A stretch of 64,000 nt of DNA from Hephaestia mangrovi (GTDB taxonomy: Bacteria > Pseudomonadota > Alphaproteobacteria > Sphingomonadales > Sphingomonadaceae), in contig NZ_JAINVU010000003.1 in the NCBI RefSeq assembly GCF_019880555.1, forward strand, positions 426,001 through 490,000, read 5' to 3'. The position numbers and the translations under genes were made by a program. This document shows, one piece after another, positions 27,627 through 35,712 of the stretch (positions are counted from its first letter, which is position 1; every line of letters begins with the position of its first letter). The notes under the pieces were generated by a model that made no database searches, was not told the origin of the DNA, and worked only from the letters and a program-made list of their open reading frames with translations.

Positions 27627-28862
27627 TCAGAACGACACGTCGCCGGTGCTGACGGCGAGGTTCACGCTCGCGTTCTGCGAAGCGGCGGCGCCGGTATTCT
27701 GGTTGAGCGCCTGGACGCCGGCATAGTTCTGGAACGCGTTGCCCTGGTTCGACAGGCTGTTGTTCACCGGCCCCGACTTCTTGTTCATGTCGAACGCGAC
27801 CGACACGCCAGAGACGTAGCTCGACAGCGTCGAGGAAGCGACCAGCGCCCCGTTGCCGAACACGTTCGACGTGCCGGCGAAGGTCTGTGACTGCGTCGAC
27901 GTGGTCGTGGTGTTGCCGCTGTCCGCGATCGAGACGTTGGTCGATGCGTCGTTGGTCGAATTGTCGTTGCCGCTGTCGGCAACATTGGTCGAGTTGTCGC
28001 TGTTGTCGTTCCCCGAATCGGCGACGTTGGTGTTGACCGAGTTGTTCGAATTGTCATTGCCGCTATCGGCAACATTGTTGGTCGTATTGGTCGAGTTGTT
28101 CGACTGATCGTTGCCGCTGTCCGCGACATTGGTGTTCGTCGAATTGTCGCTGTTGTCGTTGCCGCTGTCGGCCACCGACGTGTTGCCACTGTCAGCAACA
28201 GATGTGTTGCCGCTGTCCGCTACCGACGTGTTGGTCGAGGCATCGTTGGTGGAATTGTCGTTGCCCGAATCGGCGATGCCGACGTTGGTCGAGTTGTTCG
28301 ATTGATCGTTGCCGCTGTCGGCTACATTGGTCGAATTGTTGCTCATGTCGTTGCCGCTATCGGCCACCGAGGTGTTGCCGCTGTCCGCCACCGATGTGTT
28401 GGTCGAGGCGTCGTTGGTCGAATTGTCGTTGCCCGAATCGGCGATGCCGACGTTGGTCGAGTTATTCGACTGATCGTTGCCACTGTCCGCGACATTGGTG
28501 TTGGTCGAGTTGTTGCTCATGTCGTTGCCGCTGTCGGCAATCCCGACATTGGTCGAGTTATTGCTCATGTCGTTGCCGCTGTCGGCCACCGACATATTGC
28601 CGCTATCGGAAACGGCGGTGTTGCCACTGTCCGCCACGGCGGTGTTGCCCGAATCGGCCACCGAGGTGTTGACCGAGTTGTTCGAATTGTCGCTGGTGGC
28701 GCTCGAACCGCCTGCTGCGGCGGCATTGCCGGCGGACGCCGTATTGGTGTCCGGTGTCGCGGCGGGCGTCGGGCTTGGCGTCGGTGTTGGATCGGCCATG
28801 GCCGGAACGGCGATCGCGGTCAGGAAAGCCGCGACGGCGGTGCCTGTCAGGAGCTTGTTCAT
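27627..28862 (-). CDS. Repeat-rich secreted amyloid-like protein (FapC-like main subunit candidate)
   Basis: A 411-aa protein from ATG 28862 (GAGGATTTCGAGAG upstream). Signal peptide 1-23 (PAMA-DP) is followed by a Pro/Thr linker (to about 42), a low-complexity part, then a repeat domain (60-317) with 19 copies of (V/I)xDSGN linked by Asn/Ser/Thr-rich spacers such as NDMSNNSTN. Unit spacings are 8 or 16 with a few 14 or 18 residues. The C-terminal 90 residues are less repetitive and end in an NAFQNYAGVQALNQNTG motif shared with the next gene product. No cysteine is present. Asn-ladder repeats, secretion and the C39/FapF-like neighbours point to a functional amyloid or beta-solenoid fibre. Homology to FapC at sequence level is not proven. 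Confidence 0.75.
   Translation of the reverse strand: MNKLLTGTAVAAFLTAIAVPAMADPTPTPSPTPAATPDTNTASAGNAAAAGGSSATSDNSNNSVNTSVADSGNTAVADSGNTAVSDSGNMSVADSGNDMSNNSTNVGIADSGNDMSNNSTNTNVADSGNDQSNNSTNVGIADSGNDNSTNDASTNTSVADSGNTSVADSGNDMSNNSTNVADSGNDQSNNSTNVGIADSGNDNSTNDASTNTSVADSGNTSVADSGNTSVADSGNDNSDNSTNTNVADSGNDQSNNSTNTTNNVADSGNDNSNNSVNTNVADSGNDNSDNSTNVADSGNDNSTNDASTNVSIADSGNTTTTSTQSQTFAGTSNVFGNGALVASSTLSSYVSGVSVAFDMNKKSGPVNNSLSNQGNAFQNYAGVQALNQNTGAAASQNASVNLAVSTGDVSF
27912..28685. repeat. Coding tandem repeat, 19 (V/I)xDSGN units
   Basis: The DNA is a degenerate minisatellite: 24-base multiples built around codons for (V/I)-A-D-S-G-N, on the minus strand. Synonymous differences between copies (GCC/GCG, TCG/AGC) show it is not a fresh expansion throughout, although longer blocks such as those coding DNSTNDASTN recur almost unchanged and suggest segmental duplication. 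Confidence 0.9.
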
Positions 28863-29118
28863 CTCTCGAAATCCTCTTCGGTTGCGTTGACGATCGGAAT
28901 CGCGGGTTGCCCTGGAGCGCCGCGCATCGATGAAATTACGTCCCGCAACGCCGCCGGGCATGGCCCAGCCGGGCGAAAACCCCCGCCGCAAACGAGGCAA
29001 TTGACACCCCCCAAACGGGGATTTTCGTGACAAATACCCCCTTTGCGCCAAATGCTTGTCGATTCCGGGCGGGCACGCGCCGACACTGCCGTGCGGATAG
29101 GCGCAGCGAGCGGATGGT
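28863..29118 (-). promoter_or_regulatory. Probable promoter region of the amyloid gene set
   Basis: This 256-bp gap separates the LuxR gene from the repeat-protein gene. It holds a palindrome CCCC AAAC GGGG at 29009-29020 inside a run of C and G tracts, beside TTTTCGTGACAAATA. Similar C4-N4-G4 dyads occur at 25601-25612 and 26426-26439 in the same gene set. An upstream frame reads through but its translation is not protein-like. No clear sigma70 boxes are seen. Confidence 0.45.
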
Positions 29119-30183
29119 TCAGGCGGAAAGGAGCGGCAGCGCCGTCTTGATCATCGCGCTGACCAAGTCGGTCTGGCGACGCAGGCCGGTCTTCTGGAAC
29201 ACCTGCTTTAGGTAGGTTCGCACCGTCTGTTCCTTAAGCCGCATTACCTCGGCGGCCTCGACGAGGGTGCGGCCGCGAACCAGCTGGTCGACCAGCCGGC
29301 ATTCGACCGGCGTGAGATCGAAATGGTCGCCCACGGCAGCGATCGGCAAGTCGCGATCAGCCTCGGCATCGATCAGCTGAACCGCGATGCGGGGCCGGCC
29401 GGGGCCCGAGCCCAGCGGATGGAGAGCCAGCAGCAGGGGAAAGCGGCCCGGCCGGGGGACGGCGACGATCAGCGGATCGCCGGCGGAATCGAGGTTCGGC
29501 TGAGCGACGACGTGGTGGAGCATCAGCTGCAACCGCGTCGCTTCCTGCACGTCGCGCAGCATCAGGCGGCCGTCGGCTTCGAACAGATCGGTTGCCGCGG
29601 CAAGCAAGGTCCGTGCCGCATGGTTCGCGAAATGAATCGCGCCGTCGCCATCGACCAGCAACAAGGCCGTCGCAAGCCGGTCGAGCGCAACGCGCTGATC
29701 GTCGCGTAACAGCCGTTCGATATGAGCCTTCATCCACAAGGCGAGGCTGCGTTCGATGAGCGGCGCGAACCCGGCAAGCCGCGCCGCGACCTTGCTGCGA
29801 CCGGACGCGACAGCATAAAGGCCGACACGATCCGACGGCCGCGGCCGCAGCAGCAGCATGGCGAGGTCGCCATGTTCGCAAGGCATGCCGGCATCGGAGT
29901 CGATTCCGTCGAGCGCCGCCTGCAGGTCTTCGCGAGCGGCGCCATCGCGCTGCGGATCGATCGCGGCGCGGGCCAGCGTCTCTCCCGCACGGCCGCTGGT
30001 CGTAACATGGACGAGGCCGATCGCATCGGCGCCGATCAATTGCCCGATCTCGACCAGCAGGCCGGCAAGGTCGGCGTCGCCGGCAAGCACCGGCGCGCGC
30101 ACTTCATCGCCGTCGGCATCGAAAGCGGCCAAACCGGTAACCGGCCGGGCCGCCGCACCGACCGTATCCACGAGCTCGAGCAT
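29119..30183 (-). CDS. LuxR-type regulator with PAS-like sensor, upstream of amyloid genes
   Basis: A 354-aa regulator starting at ATG 30183 after GGAGGGGCA. The N-terminal about 160 residues look like a GAF-type sensor, and 165-270 a PAS-like fold (LLLVDGDGAIHFANHAARTLL). The C-terminal GerE helix-turn-helix is FDLTPVECRLVDQLVRGRTL followed by EVMRLKEQTVRTYLKQVFQK. It is directly upstream of, and in the same direction as, the repeat-protein gene, so control of the amyloid set is likely. The signal sensed is unknown. Confidence 0.85.
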   Translation of the reverse strand: MLELVDTVGAAARPVTGLAAFDADGDEVRAPVLAGDADLAGLLVEIGQLIGADAIGLVHVTTSGRAGETLARAAIDPQRDGAAREDLQAALDGIDSDAGMPCEHGDLAMLLLRPRPSDRVGLYAVASGRSKVAARLAGFAPLIERSLALWMKAHIERLLRDDQRVALDRLATALLLVDGDGAIHFANHAARTLLAAATDLFEADGRLMLRDVQEATRLQLMLHHVVAQPNLDSAGDPLIVAVPRPGRFPLLLALHPLGSGPGRPRIAVQLIDAEADRDLPIAAVGDHFDLTPVECRLVDQLVRGRTLVEAAEVMRLKEQTVRTYLKQVFQKTGLRRQTDLVSAMIKTALPLLSA

Positions 30184-30338
30184 TGCCCCTCCTGCGTCGC
30201 CGCACGGATGCCGGGCATTTGCCCGTGTCTGCCGATGCGGCGGAATTGAGACCCGCTACCGCCAGATTAGCACGTCTCGCCGCATCACAAAGATATCGGA
30301 TGGCCGCGAGCCGGGTGCGGAAGGGGTAGATCGTTCGT

Positions 30339-31448
30339 TCAGGCGGCGCGCCCACGCTCGGCCTGGACCCGGGCGTAGAGATCGAGATGCGCGCGGCCCG
30401 CACCTTCGATCGAGAAGCGCCGTGACGCTTCCCACGCACCGCAGGACAGGGCGGCATAACGGGCGGGATCGAGCAGTACGGCGGCGATCGCGTCCGCCAA
30501 TGCTGCGGGGTCGGCCTTCGGCACCAGCACGCCATTGAGTTCGGGACGAACGAGCTCGCGATTGCCCGCGATGTTGGTCCCGACGATCGGCAACCCGGCC
30601 ATCATCGCCTCGATGATCGCCACCGGCAGCCCCTCCCACAGCGAGCAGTTGACGAACAGATCGGCGGCACGGAGCAGATCGGGGACATCATGGCGCGCGC
30701 CGAGCAGCGTAACGATATCTCCGACGCCCTCGCGATCGGCGAGCGCACGCAATTCGGCAAGCGGCGCGCCATCGCCAACGATATGGACTTTTACTTTGCG
30801 CCCGGCCCGCGCCATCAGGTCGCGCAGTCGCGGGGTAGCCCGGATCAACAACGGATAATTCTTCTGCGTCGATAGCGCGCCGACCGCAATAACCACTGGA
30901 TCGGCCGCCGGCGCGGGCCGCGGCTCGGGCACCTCGAACGCGGCGTCGGCGGCGTTGATGATCGTCGAGACAGGGCGCCGCGACAAGCGCGCGATGATCG
31001 CCGAGCATTCGGCGCTGATCCCGACATAACCGCGAACCACCGTATCGAACACGCGAAACAGCGCGGGCGGAAAGCTGAGCTTGCTGTTGTGATGCGTCAT
31101 CACCACCGGCACCGACGGCCGCAACAGCGCGAGGATCAAGCCAGCCTGGGCGGTATGGGCGTGGATCACGTCGGGCCGCGCCGCGGCGATCGCTCGCCGC
31201 AGCGCCCAGGCCCCCGCGATCGGATTGCGCCGGTTGGCGAGGCCGAGCGAGGATGTCTCGACACCCGCGGCAGCGAGCCTGGCCTTCATCGCGACCTCGG
31301 ATTCGAGCGAGTTGCCGAGCGTCGCAGCATCGCACAGCGCAACGATCAGCGCTTCATGGCCTTCGACGACGAACCGCCGCGACAGGCTGGTGACCAACGC
31401 CTCGGCCCCGCCGGTGGTGAAGCTGGTGAGGATCGACAGGATACGCAT
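30339..31448 (-). CDS. GT4-family glycosyltransferase
   Basis: The 369-aa protein (ATG 31448) has the two Rossmann domains of GT-B enzymes: MRILSILTSFTTGGAEALVT at the start (acceptor side) and VNCSLWEGLPVAIIEAMMAG with the E-x7-E donor motif near residue 285. It transfers a sugar from a nucleotide donor in EPS repeat-unit assembly on the inner face of the membrane. It is divergent from a sulfotransferase gene, with 103 bp between them. Donor and linkage cannot be read. Confidence 0.9.
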   Translation of the reverse strand: MRILSILTSFTTGGAEALVTSLSRRFVVEGHEALIVALCDAATLGNSLESEVAMKARLAAAGVETSSLGLANRRNPIAGAWALRRAIAAARPDVIHAHTAQAGLILALLRPSVPVVMTHHNSKLSFPPALFRVFDTVVRGYVGISAECSAIIARLSRRPVSTIINAADAAFEVPEPRPAPAADPVVIAVGALSTQKNYPLLIRATPRLRDLMARAGRKVKVHIVGDGAPLAELRALADREGVGDIVTLLGARHDVPDLLRAADLFVNCSLWEGLPVAIIEAMMAGLPIVGTNIAGNRELVRPELNGVLVPKADPAALADAIAAVLLDPARYAALSCGAWEASRRFSIEGAGRAHLDLYARVQAERGRAA

Positions 31449-31551
31449 CACCGCCCGTTTCGGACATCGCCGCCTGCGGGGAAAATGCGATTTCGGGCTA
31501 GGACCGATGCACCCGTCGCGGCGCGCGCGCGCGCATGCCAGTGGTGAGGCG

Positions 31552-32541
31552 ATGACCGATACCGACGCTTTCGCCCCGCCCGTCGATGCCAGCGCCGTCC
31601 GCGCGTCGCCCGCGCCGGTGCTGTTGCACGTCGGATTCCACAAGACCGGATCGACCTGGCTGCAGAACCATCTGTTCGCCGATCCGCGCCGCTTCGCGAT
31701 GCCGGCGACCCCGCGCCATCGACTGGTCGAGGACCTGGTCGTCCCCGATCCGCTGGCCTTCGATCCCGCCGGCGCGGCCGCCGCTTATGCCGCGCCGCTC
31801 GCCGATGCGCGCGCGGCGGGGCTGACGCTGGTGCTGTCTCACGAACGCTTGTCGGGCTATCCCTCTTCGGGCGGTCGCGACCGGGTGACGATTGCCGAGC
31901 GTCTCGCCGCTGCCTTTCCGGAGGCGCGGGTGCTGATCGTCATCCGCGAGCAGCGCGCGTTGATCGGCTCGATGTATCGCCAGCATATCACTGATGGCGG
32001 GGTCGAGAGCCTGGGCCGCTTCCTCGACACGCCCGAGCCCAGCCTGTGCCGCAAGCCGAGCTTCACCACCGATTTCTATGCCTTCGATCGGCTGGTCGCG
32101 CTCTATCATCGGCTGTTCGGCGAGGATCGCGTGCTGGTTCTCCCCGTCGAGCACCTCGCCCGCGATCCCCAGGGGTTCGCCGATGCGATCGCGCGGCTGT
32201 GCGGCGGACCGGCATTGCCGATCGTACCGGCGGCGCGGGCCAACCAGCGACGGCCATTGATGATGCAACTGGTGCAGCGGCCGTTCAACCTGCTGTTCTA
32301 TCACAATGAGCTCAGCCCCGGCGCGCTGTTCCACATCACGCGCTTCCACAAACGCTACGCGCGGCTGCTGCCGGTGTTCGAGCGGCTGTCGCCGGCGGTG
32401 CTCGAACGCTGGCTGGCGCGACGGCTCGACCGTGCGATCGCCGCGCGGATCGGCGACCTTTATGCCGAAAGCAATGCGCGGACCGAGCGGCTGACCGGGC
32501 TCGATCTCGCCGCGCTGGGCTATCCGGTCGCGCGGGGATGA
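31552..32541 (+). CDS. Sulfotransferase-family protein
   Basis: A 329-aa protein (ATG 31552, GGTGAGGCG upstream). A PAPS 5'-phosphosulfate loop is visible near residue 27-38 (LLHVGFHKTGSTWLQ), and a 3'-phosphate motif in VLIVIREQRALIGSMYRQ. The substrate part is unlike well-known families. It overlaps the next glycosyltransferase by four bases (ATGA), so it belongs to the EPS locus. It may put sulfate on the polysaccharide or a glycolipid. PAPS synthesis genes are not in the window. Confidence 0.8.
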   Translation: MTDTDAFAPPVDASAVRASPAPVLLHVGFHKTGSTWLQNHLFADPRRFAMPATPRHRLVEDLVVPDPLAFDPAGAAAAYAAPLADARAAGLTLVLSHERLSGYPSSGGRDRVTIAERLAAAFPEARVLIVIREQRALIGSMYRQHITDGGVESLGRFLDTPEPSLCRKPSFTTDFYAFDRLVALYHRLFGEDRVLVLPVEHLARDPQGFADAIARLCGGPALPIVPAARANQRRPLMMQLVQRPFNLLFYHNELSPGALFHITRFHKRYARLLPVFERLSPAVLERWLARRLDRAIAARIGDLYAESNARTERLTGLDLAALGYPVARG

Positions 32542-33692
32542 TGCGGCGACGGCATATCGCGATCGTTACCTCCGGTCTCGGCGCCGGCGGTGCGGAGCGG
32601 GTGATCGCGCTTATCGCCGATCATCTCGTCGCGCGCGGTGATCGAGTGTCAGTGATCGCGTTCGACCGGCCAGACGACCCGATCTTTCATCCGCTGCCCG
32701 AGGGCGCGACGATCCACCGCCTCGGAGCAACGCGGCGCTCGGCCATCGAACCGCTCGCGCGGATCATGCGCTTGCGCCGGCTGCTCGCCGCCGCGCAGCC
32801 CGATATCGTGCTCAGCCTGCTGACCAAGATCAACGCGATCACGCTGCTGGCGACGATCGGCCTGCCGGCGCGCGTGATACCCTGCGAACGCAACAACCCG
32901 ACACGGCAGGATGCGCACCCGATCTGGAATCTCGCGCTTCGCCTGCTCTACCGCCGCGCGACGGCGATCGTGCTGCAGACTGCGGCGAGCCGACGCTGCC
33001 TGCCGCGCGGTGTGCGAAAGCGCGCTACCGTAATCCCCAACCCGATCGAACCTTATGCCGTCGCGACGCAGGACCCGTTGCCGCCGCGGCTCGCCGCGGT
33101 AGGGCGCCTCACGCACCAGAAAGGGTTCGATCTGCTGATCGACGCCTATGCGCGGGTCGCCGATCGCCACCCGGCCTGGCAGCTCGACATCTGGGGCGAG
33201 GGCGACGATCGCGCCACCCTTGCCAGCCGGATCGCGACACTCGGAATGGCGGACCGGATCGCTCTCCGCGGACTCAGCGCGGCGCCGGGCGGTTGGCTCG
33301 CCGAAGCCGGCGCTCTGGTGCTGAGCTCGCGTTACGAAGGCTTTCCCAACGTGCTCGCCGAAGCGATGGCGGCGGGGCTACCCGTGCTCGCCACCGATTG
33401 CGCGTTCGGCCCAGCCGAACTGATCGCCCCCGAACGGACCGGGCTGCTGATCCCGGCGGAGAATGTCGCCACCCTGGCGATCGGACTCGACCGGCTGCTG
33501 GGCGACGATGCGCTACGATCGCGGATCGGCACCGCAGCCCGCGCGGCGATGCGCGCCTATGCCCCGAGCACCGTCCTGGCGCGCTGGGATGCGCTGCTCG
33601 ATGCCGTCGCCAGACCACGCCGAAAGGCTAAGGCGCGGTTCATTCGGGCGTCATCCTATTGTCACTTGCCAGCGCGTCGCGAGCGTTCATAG
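32538..33692 (+). CDS. GT4-family glycosyltransferase
   Basis: A 384-aa GT-B enzyme. The N-terminus IAIVTSGLGAGGAERVIALI is typical of GT4 EPS enzymes, followed by the second Rossmann domain with AVGRLTHQKGFDLLIDAYA and SSRYEGFPNVLAEAMAAGLP carrying the E-x7-E donor motif. It is translationally coupled to the sulfotransferase before it. The last 25 residues are basic and may contact the membrane. The sugar transferred is unknown. Confidence 0.9.
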   Translation: MMRRRHIAIVTSGLGAGGAERVIALIADHLVARGDRVSVIAFDRPDDPIFHPLPEGATIHRLGATRRSAIEPLARIMRLRRLLAAAQPDIVLSLLTKINAITLLATIGLPARVIPCERNNPTRQDAHPIWNLALRLLYRRATAIVLQTAASRRCLPRGVRKRATVIPNPIEPYAVATQDPLPPRLAAVGRLTHQKGFDLLIDAYARVADRHPAWQLDIWGEGDDRATLASRIATLGMADRIALRGLSAAPGGWLAEAGALVLSSRYEGFPNVLAEAMAAGLPVLATDCAFGPAELIAPERTGLLIPAENVATLAIGLDRLLGDDALRSRIGTAARAAMRAYAPSTVLARWDALLDAVARPRRKAKARFIRASSYCHLPARRERS

Positions 33693-33825
33693 TCAGCCGA
33701 TCTTCACATGGATCAGCCGGGCGAGTCGCAGAACCGCCGGAGCACAGGCTCCGCAAGAGCTGACACAGGATGGCCGGGTTGGCGATGACGAACTTGACGA
33801 TCGATTGTTTCGTGGGCGCACGGTG

Positions 33826-34113
33826 ATGGACCGAGCGGCCCGCCATCTCGATGACGATTTCATCGATCGCCACAGCGATCCCGGCGACCCGGGTGACGCG
33901 CTGCTGGACAATCCGGCGGTGCTCGACGCCAGCGTGCGTATCGCCGCGATCTACGGTGACCTGCTGGGCAGCGGCCTCGACGAAGCCGCAGTGGGACAAG
34001 CGATGCTGGGCGCGACGGTGATGCTCTACAAGTCGGTCGGGCTGGGCACGATGCTGCCCGCGATCCTGCGTCGCGTCGCCGACCGGCTCGATCGCGAGCG
34101 CACGGCGCATTGA
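33826..34113 (+). CDS. Small helical hypothetical protein (95 aa)
   Basis: The frame MDRAARHLDDDFIDRHSD... gives 95 residues, mostly predicted helix, with a hydrophobic middle (AAVGQAMLGATVMLYKSVGL). No signal peptide or known motif. ATG 33826 is the likely start; the frame is open further upstream and GTG 33823 is possible. The last 88 bases overlap the convergent HAD gene, which is unusual, so one of the two ends may be wrong. I do not recognise a family. Confidence 0.45.
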   Translation: MDRAARHLDDDFIDRHSDPGDPGDALLDNPAVLDASVRIAAIYGDLLGSGLDEAAVGQAMLGATVMLYKSVGLGTMLPAILRRVADRLDRERTAH

Positions 34114-34760
34114 TCGAGCAATGCCGCGATCGCGCTGAAATCATCGGCCCAGTCGTGTGGCCGTGTCGCCGCGGGCAAGGCGGCCAGATCCCATTTGTGG
34201 ATTGCATCCGGCCTCGGCCTTAGCCCGATCGTGTACCAGCCGCGGGCATTGGGCGCGATGAAATCCTTGGCCGGATTGTCTGCCACATAGACATAGCGCG
34301 CCGCCGGCAGTGCATTCTCGACCGCGACGAACCCGGCCTGCGAAGGCTTGGCCGCGCCCAGTTCCTCGGAAATGAACAGACCATCCAATTCGAGACCGAG
34401 CGCCGCGACCTTGAGCCGTTGCGAGATCGCGCGACCATCAGTGAGCACGGCAATCGCCTCGCCGCGCCGCCGGCATTGCGCGATCGCCGCCGCGACGCCG
34501 GGGCGCAGCGTGATCGCCGGACGATGCAGGCGATAGGTCCATAGCAACGCCTCGAACGCCGCCTCGGGCAACCGCGCCGCGCGGCGGATCGCACCGAGCG
34601 GGTCCGTCTCGGGCAGCTCGACGGGATCGACCGCCGCGCCGGTCAGACGCCCGACGAGCGCGGTCACCGCCGCCAGCCCCGAGCGGACGTAATCCGCCTC
34701 GGCGTACAGCGTGTCGTCAAGGTCGAACACGATCGTTCGCGGCCGACGCTCAGCCGCCAT
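34026..34760 (-). CDS. HAD-family hydrolase, pyrimidine 5'-nucleotidase-like
   Basis: A 244-aa HAD phosphatase. Motif I is TIVFDLDDTLYAEADYV (nucleophile and acid/base Asp), motif II VLTDGRA, motif III Lys in GAAKPSQAGF, and motif IV YVYVADNPAKDF. The cap resembles the class I nucleotidase group. Start ATG 34760 overlaps the ATP-grasp gene by 11 bases, so they act as a pair. The last about 25 residues are basic and overlap a convergent small gene. It may remove a phosphate from a precursor used by the ATP-grasp enzyme. Confidence 0.82.
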   Translation of the reverse strand: MAAERRPRTIVFDLDDTLYAEADYVRSGLAAVTALVGRLTGAAVDPVELPETDPLGAIRRAARLPEAAFEALLWTYRLHRPAITLRPGVAAAIAQCRRRGEAIAVLTDGRAISQRLKVAALGLELDGLFISEELGAAKPSQAGFVAVENALPAARYVYVADNPAKDFIAPNARGWYTIGLRPRPDAIHKWDLAALPAATRPHDWADDFSAIAALLDQCAVRSRSSRSATRRRIAGSIVPSPTDL

Positions 34761-35712
34761 GGACGAGCACCTTGGCATCGTAACGCAGCATGACGAGCCG
34801 GTCCTCCCAGTCATCGAACCAGGAAATCGTCTCGCCGAGAAGGTATTCGCGGATCAGCCATGCCGGGAAATCGGCGCCCGCCGCGAGCGCGAGCGGAAAG
34901 CCGCCGCCGAAGCGCGGGTTGATCTCGATCGCCAGCACGCGATCGCCTGCGGGCGGCGCGAAGAGTTGCAGCGTCAGGCAGCCGCGCGCGCCCGCGATCG
35001 CCGCCAGACGATCGCGCAGCAGATCATGCAGCCAGTCGCGCCGGGTGACGCCCTTGCTCACCTCGCCGCCGCGGGTCTCGATGCGCTGGCGCGGCACGGC
35101 CGCCTTCAGTCGATGATCCCGGCCGTAATAGAGATCGATCGTCACTTCGACATGATCAGAAGGGACGAGCTCCATGAACACGCGATCGGGATCGGCGCGC
35201 ATCGCCTCGCTCAGCATCTCCGGGGCGTCGAGGCGCATCGCGCCGATGCTGCTCGATCCGTCGCGCGGCTTGGTGAAGCAGGGAAAATGTATCGCGTCGT
35301 GCGGCATCAGCGCCGGGCTCGCCAGCCCGAGCCGATCGAACAGCGCGCCTACCGTGGTCTTGTCGCGGCATGCGGAAACCAAAGCGGGATCGGAGATGAC
35401 GAGATGAGTCCCTTCCGACGCGAACGCTTCGCGCAGCCGCGCCAACGGGGCGAGCTCGGTATCGATCGTCGGGACGACGAGCCCGATCTTTTCGCGCGCG
35501 CATAGTTCGGCGAGCGCCTCGGCATAATCGGGGGCGCCAATGGCCGGCAGCGCGAAGGCGGCATCGGCGACCTGGCAGGCGGCCGACAGTCCCGGCCGCA
35601 TATCGGCGGCGAGCACCCGCGCGGCGGGCAGCAGCTGACGGGCAGCGGCGCGAAAGCCCTCGATCAGCTCGACCCGGCGGCCGGCCGACAGCAGAAGCAG
35701 GTCGCGCCTCAC
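34750..35712 (-). CDS. ATP-grasp ligase, CarB/PylC-like
   Basis: A 320-aa ATP-grasp enzyme starting at GTG 35712, which overlaps the glycosyltransferase stop by four bases. It has a short N-terminal Rossmann-like part (LVVPTIDTELAPLARLREAF), a lysine strand (FPCFTKPRDGSSSIG) and the magnesium site LAIEINPRFGGGFPL. Such enzymes form amide, peptide or carboxylate-amine bonds through acyl phosphates. In an EPS locus this suggests amino-acid decoration of a sugar, or synthesis of an unusual precursor. A second, distinct ATP-grasp gene is at 48970-50007. Confidence 0.85.
   Translation of the reverse strand: MRRDLLLLSAGRRVELIEGFRAAARQLLPAARVLAADMRPGLSAACQVADAAFALPAIGAPDYAEALAELCAREKIGLVVPTIDTELAPLARLREAFASEGTHLVISDPALVSACRDKTTVGALFDRLGLASPALMPHDAIHFPCFTKPRDGSSSIGAMRLDAPEMLSEAMRADPDRVFMELVPSDHVEVTIDLYYGRDHRLKAAVPRQRIETRGGEVSKGVTRRDWLHDLLRDRLAAIAGARGCLTLQLFAPPAGDRVLAIEINPRFGGGFPLALAAGADFPAWLIREYLLGETISWFDDWEDRLVMLRYDAKVLVHGG

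Noticed and set aside
27912..28685. CRISPR-like regular repeats
   Set aside because: The repeat is in coding frame with 24-base multiples, has no unique spacers of constant length and no cas genes nearby; it encodes the (V/I)xDSGN units.
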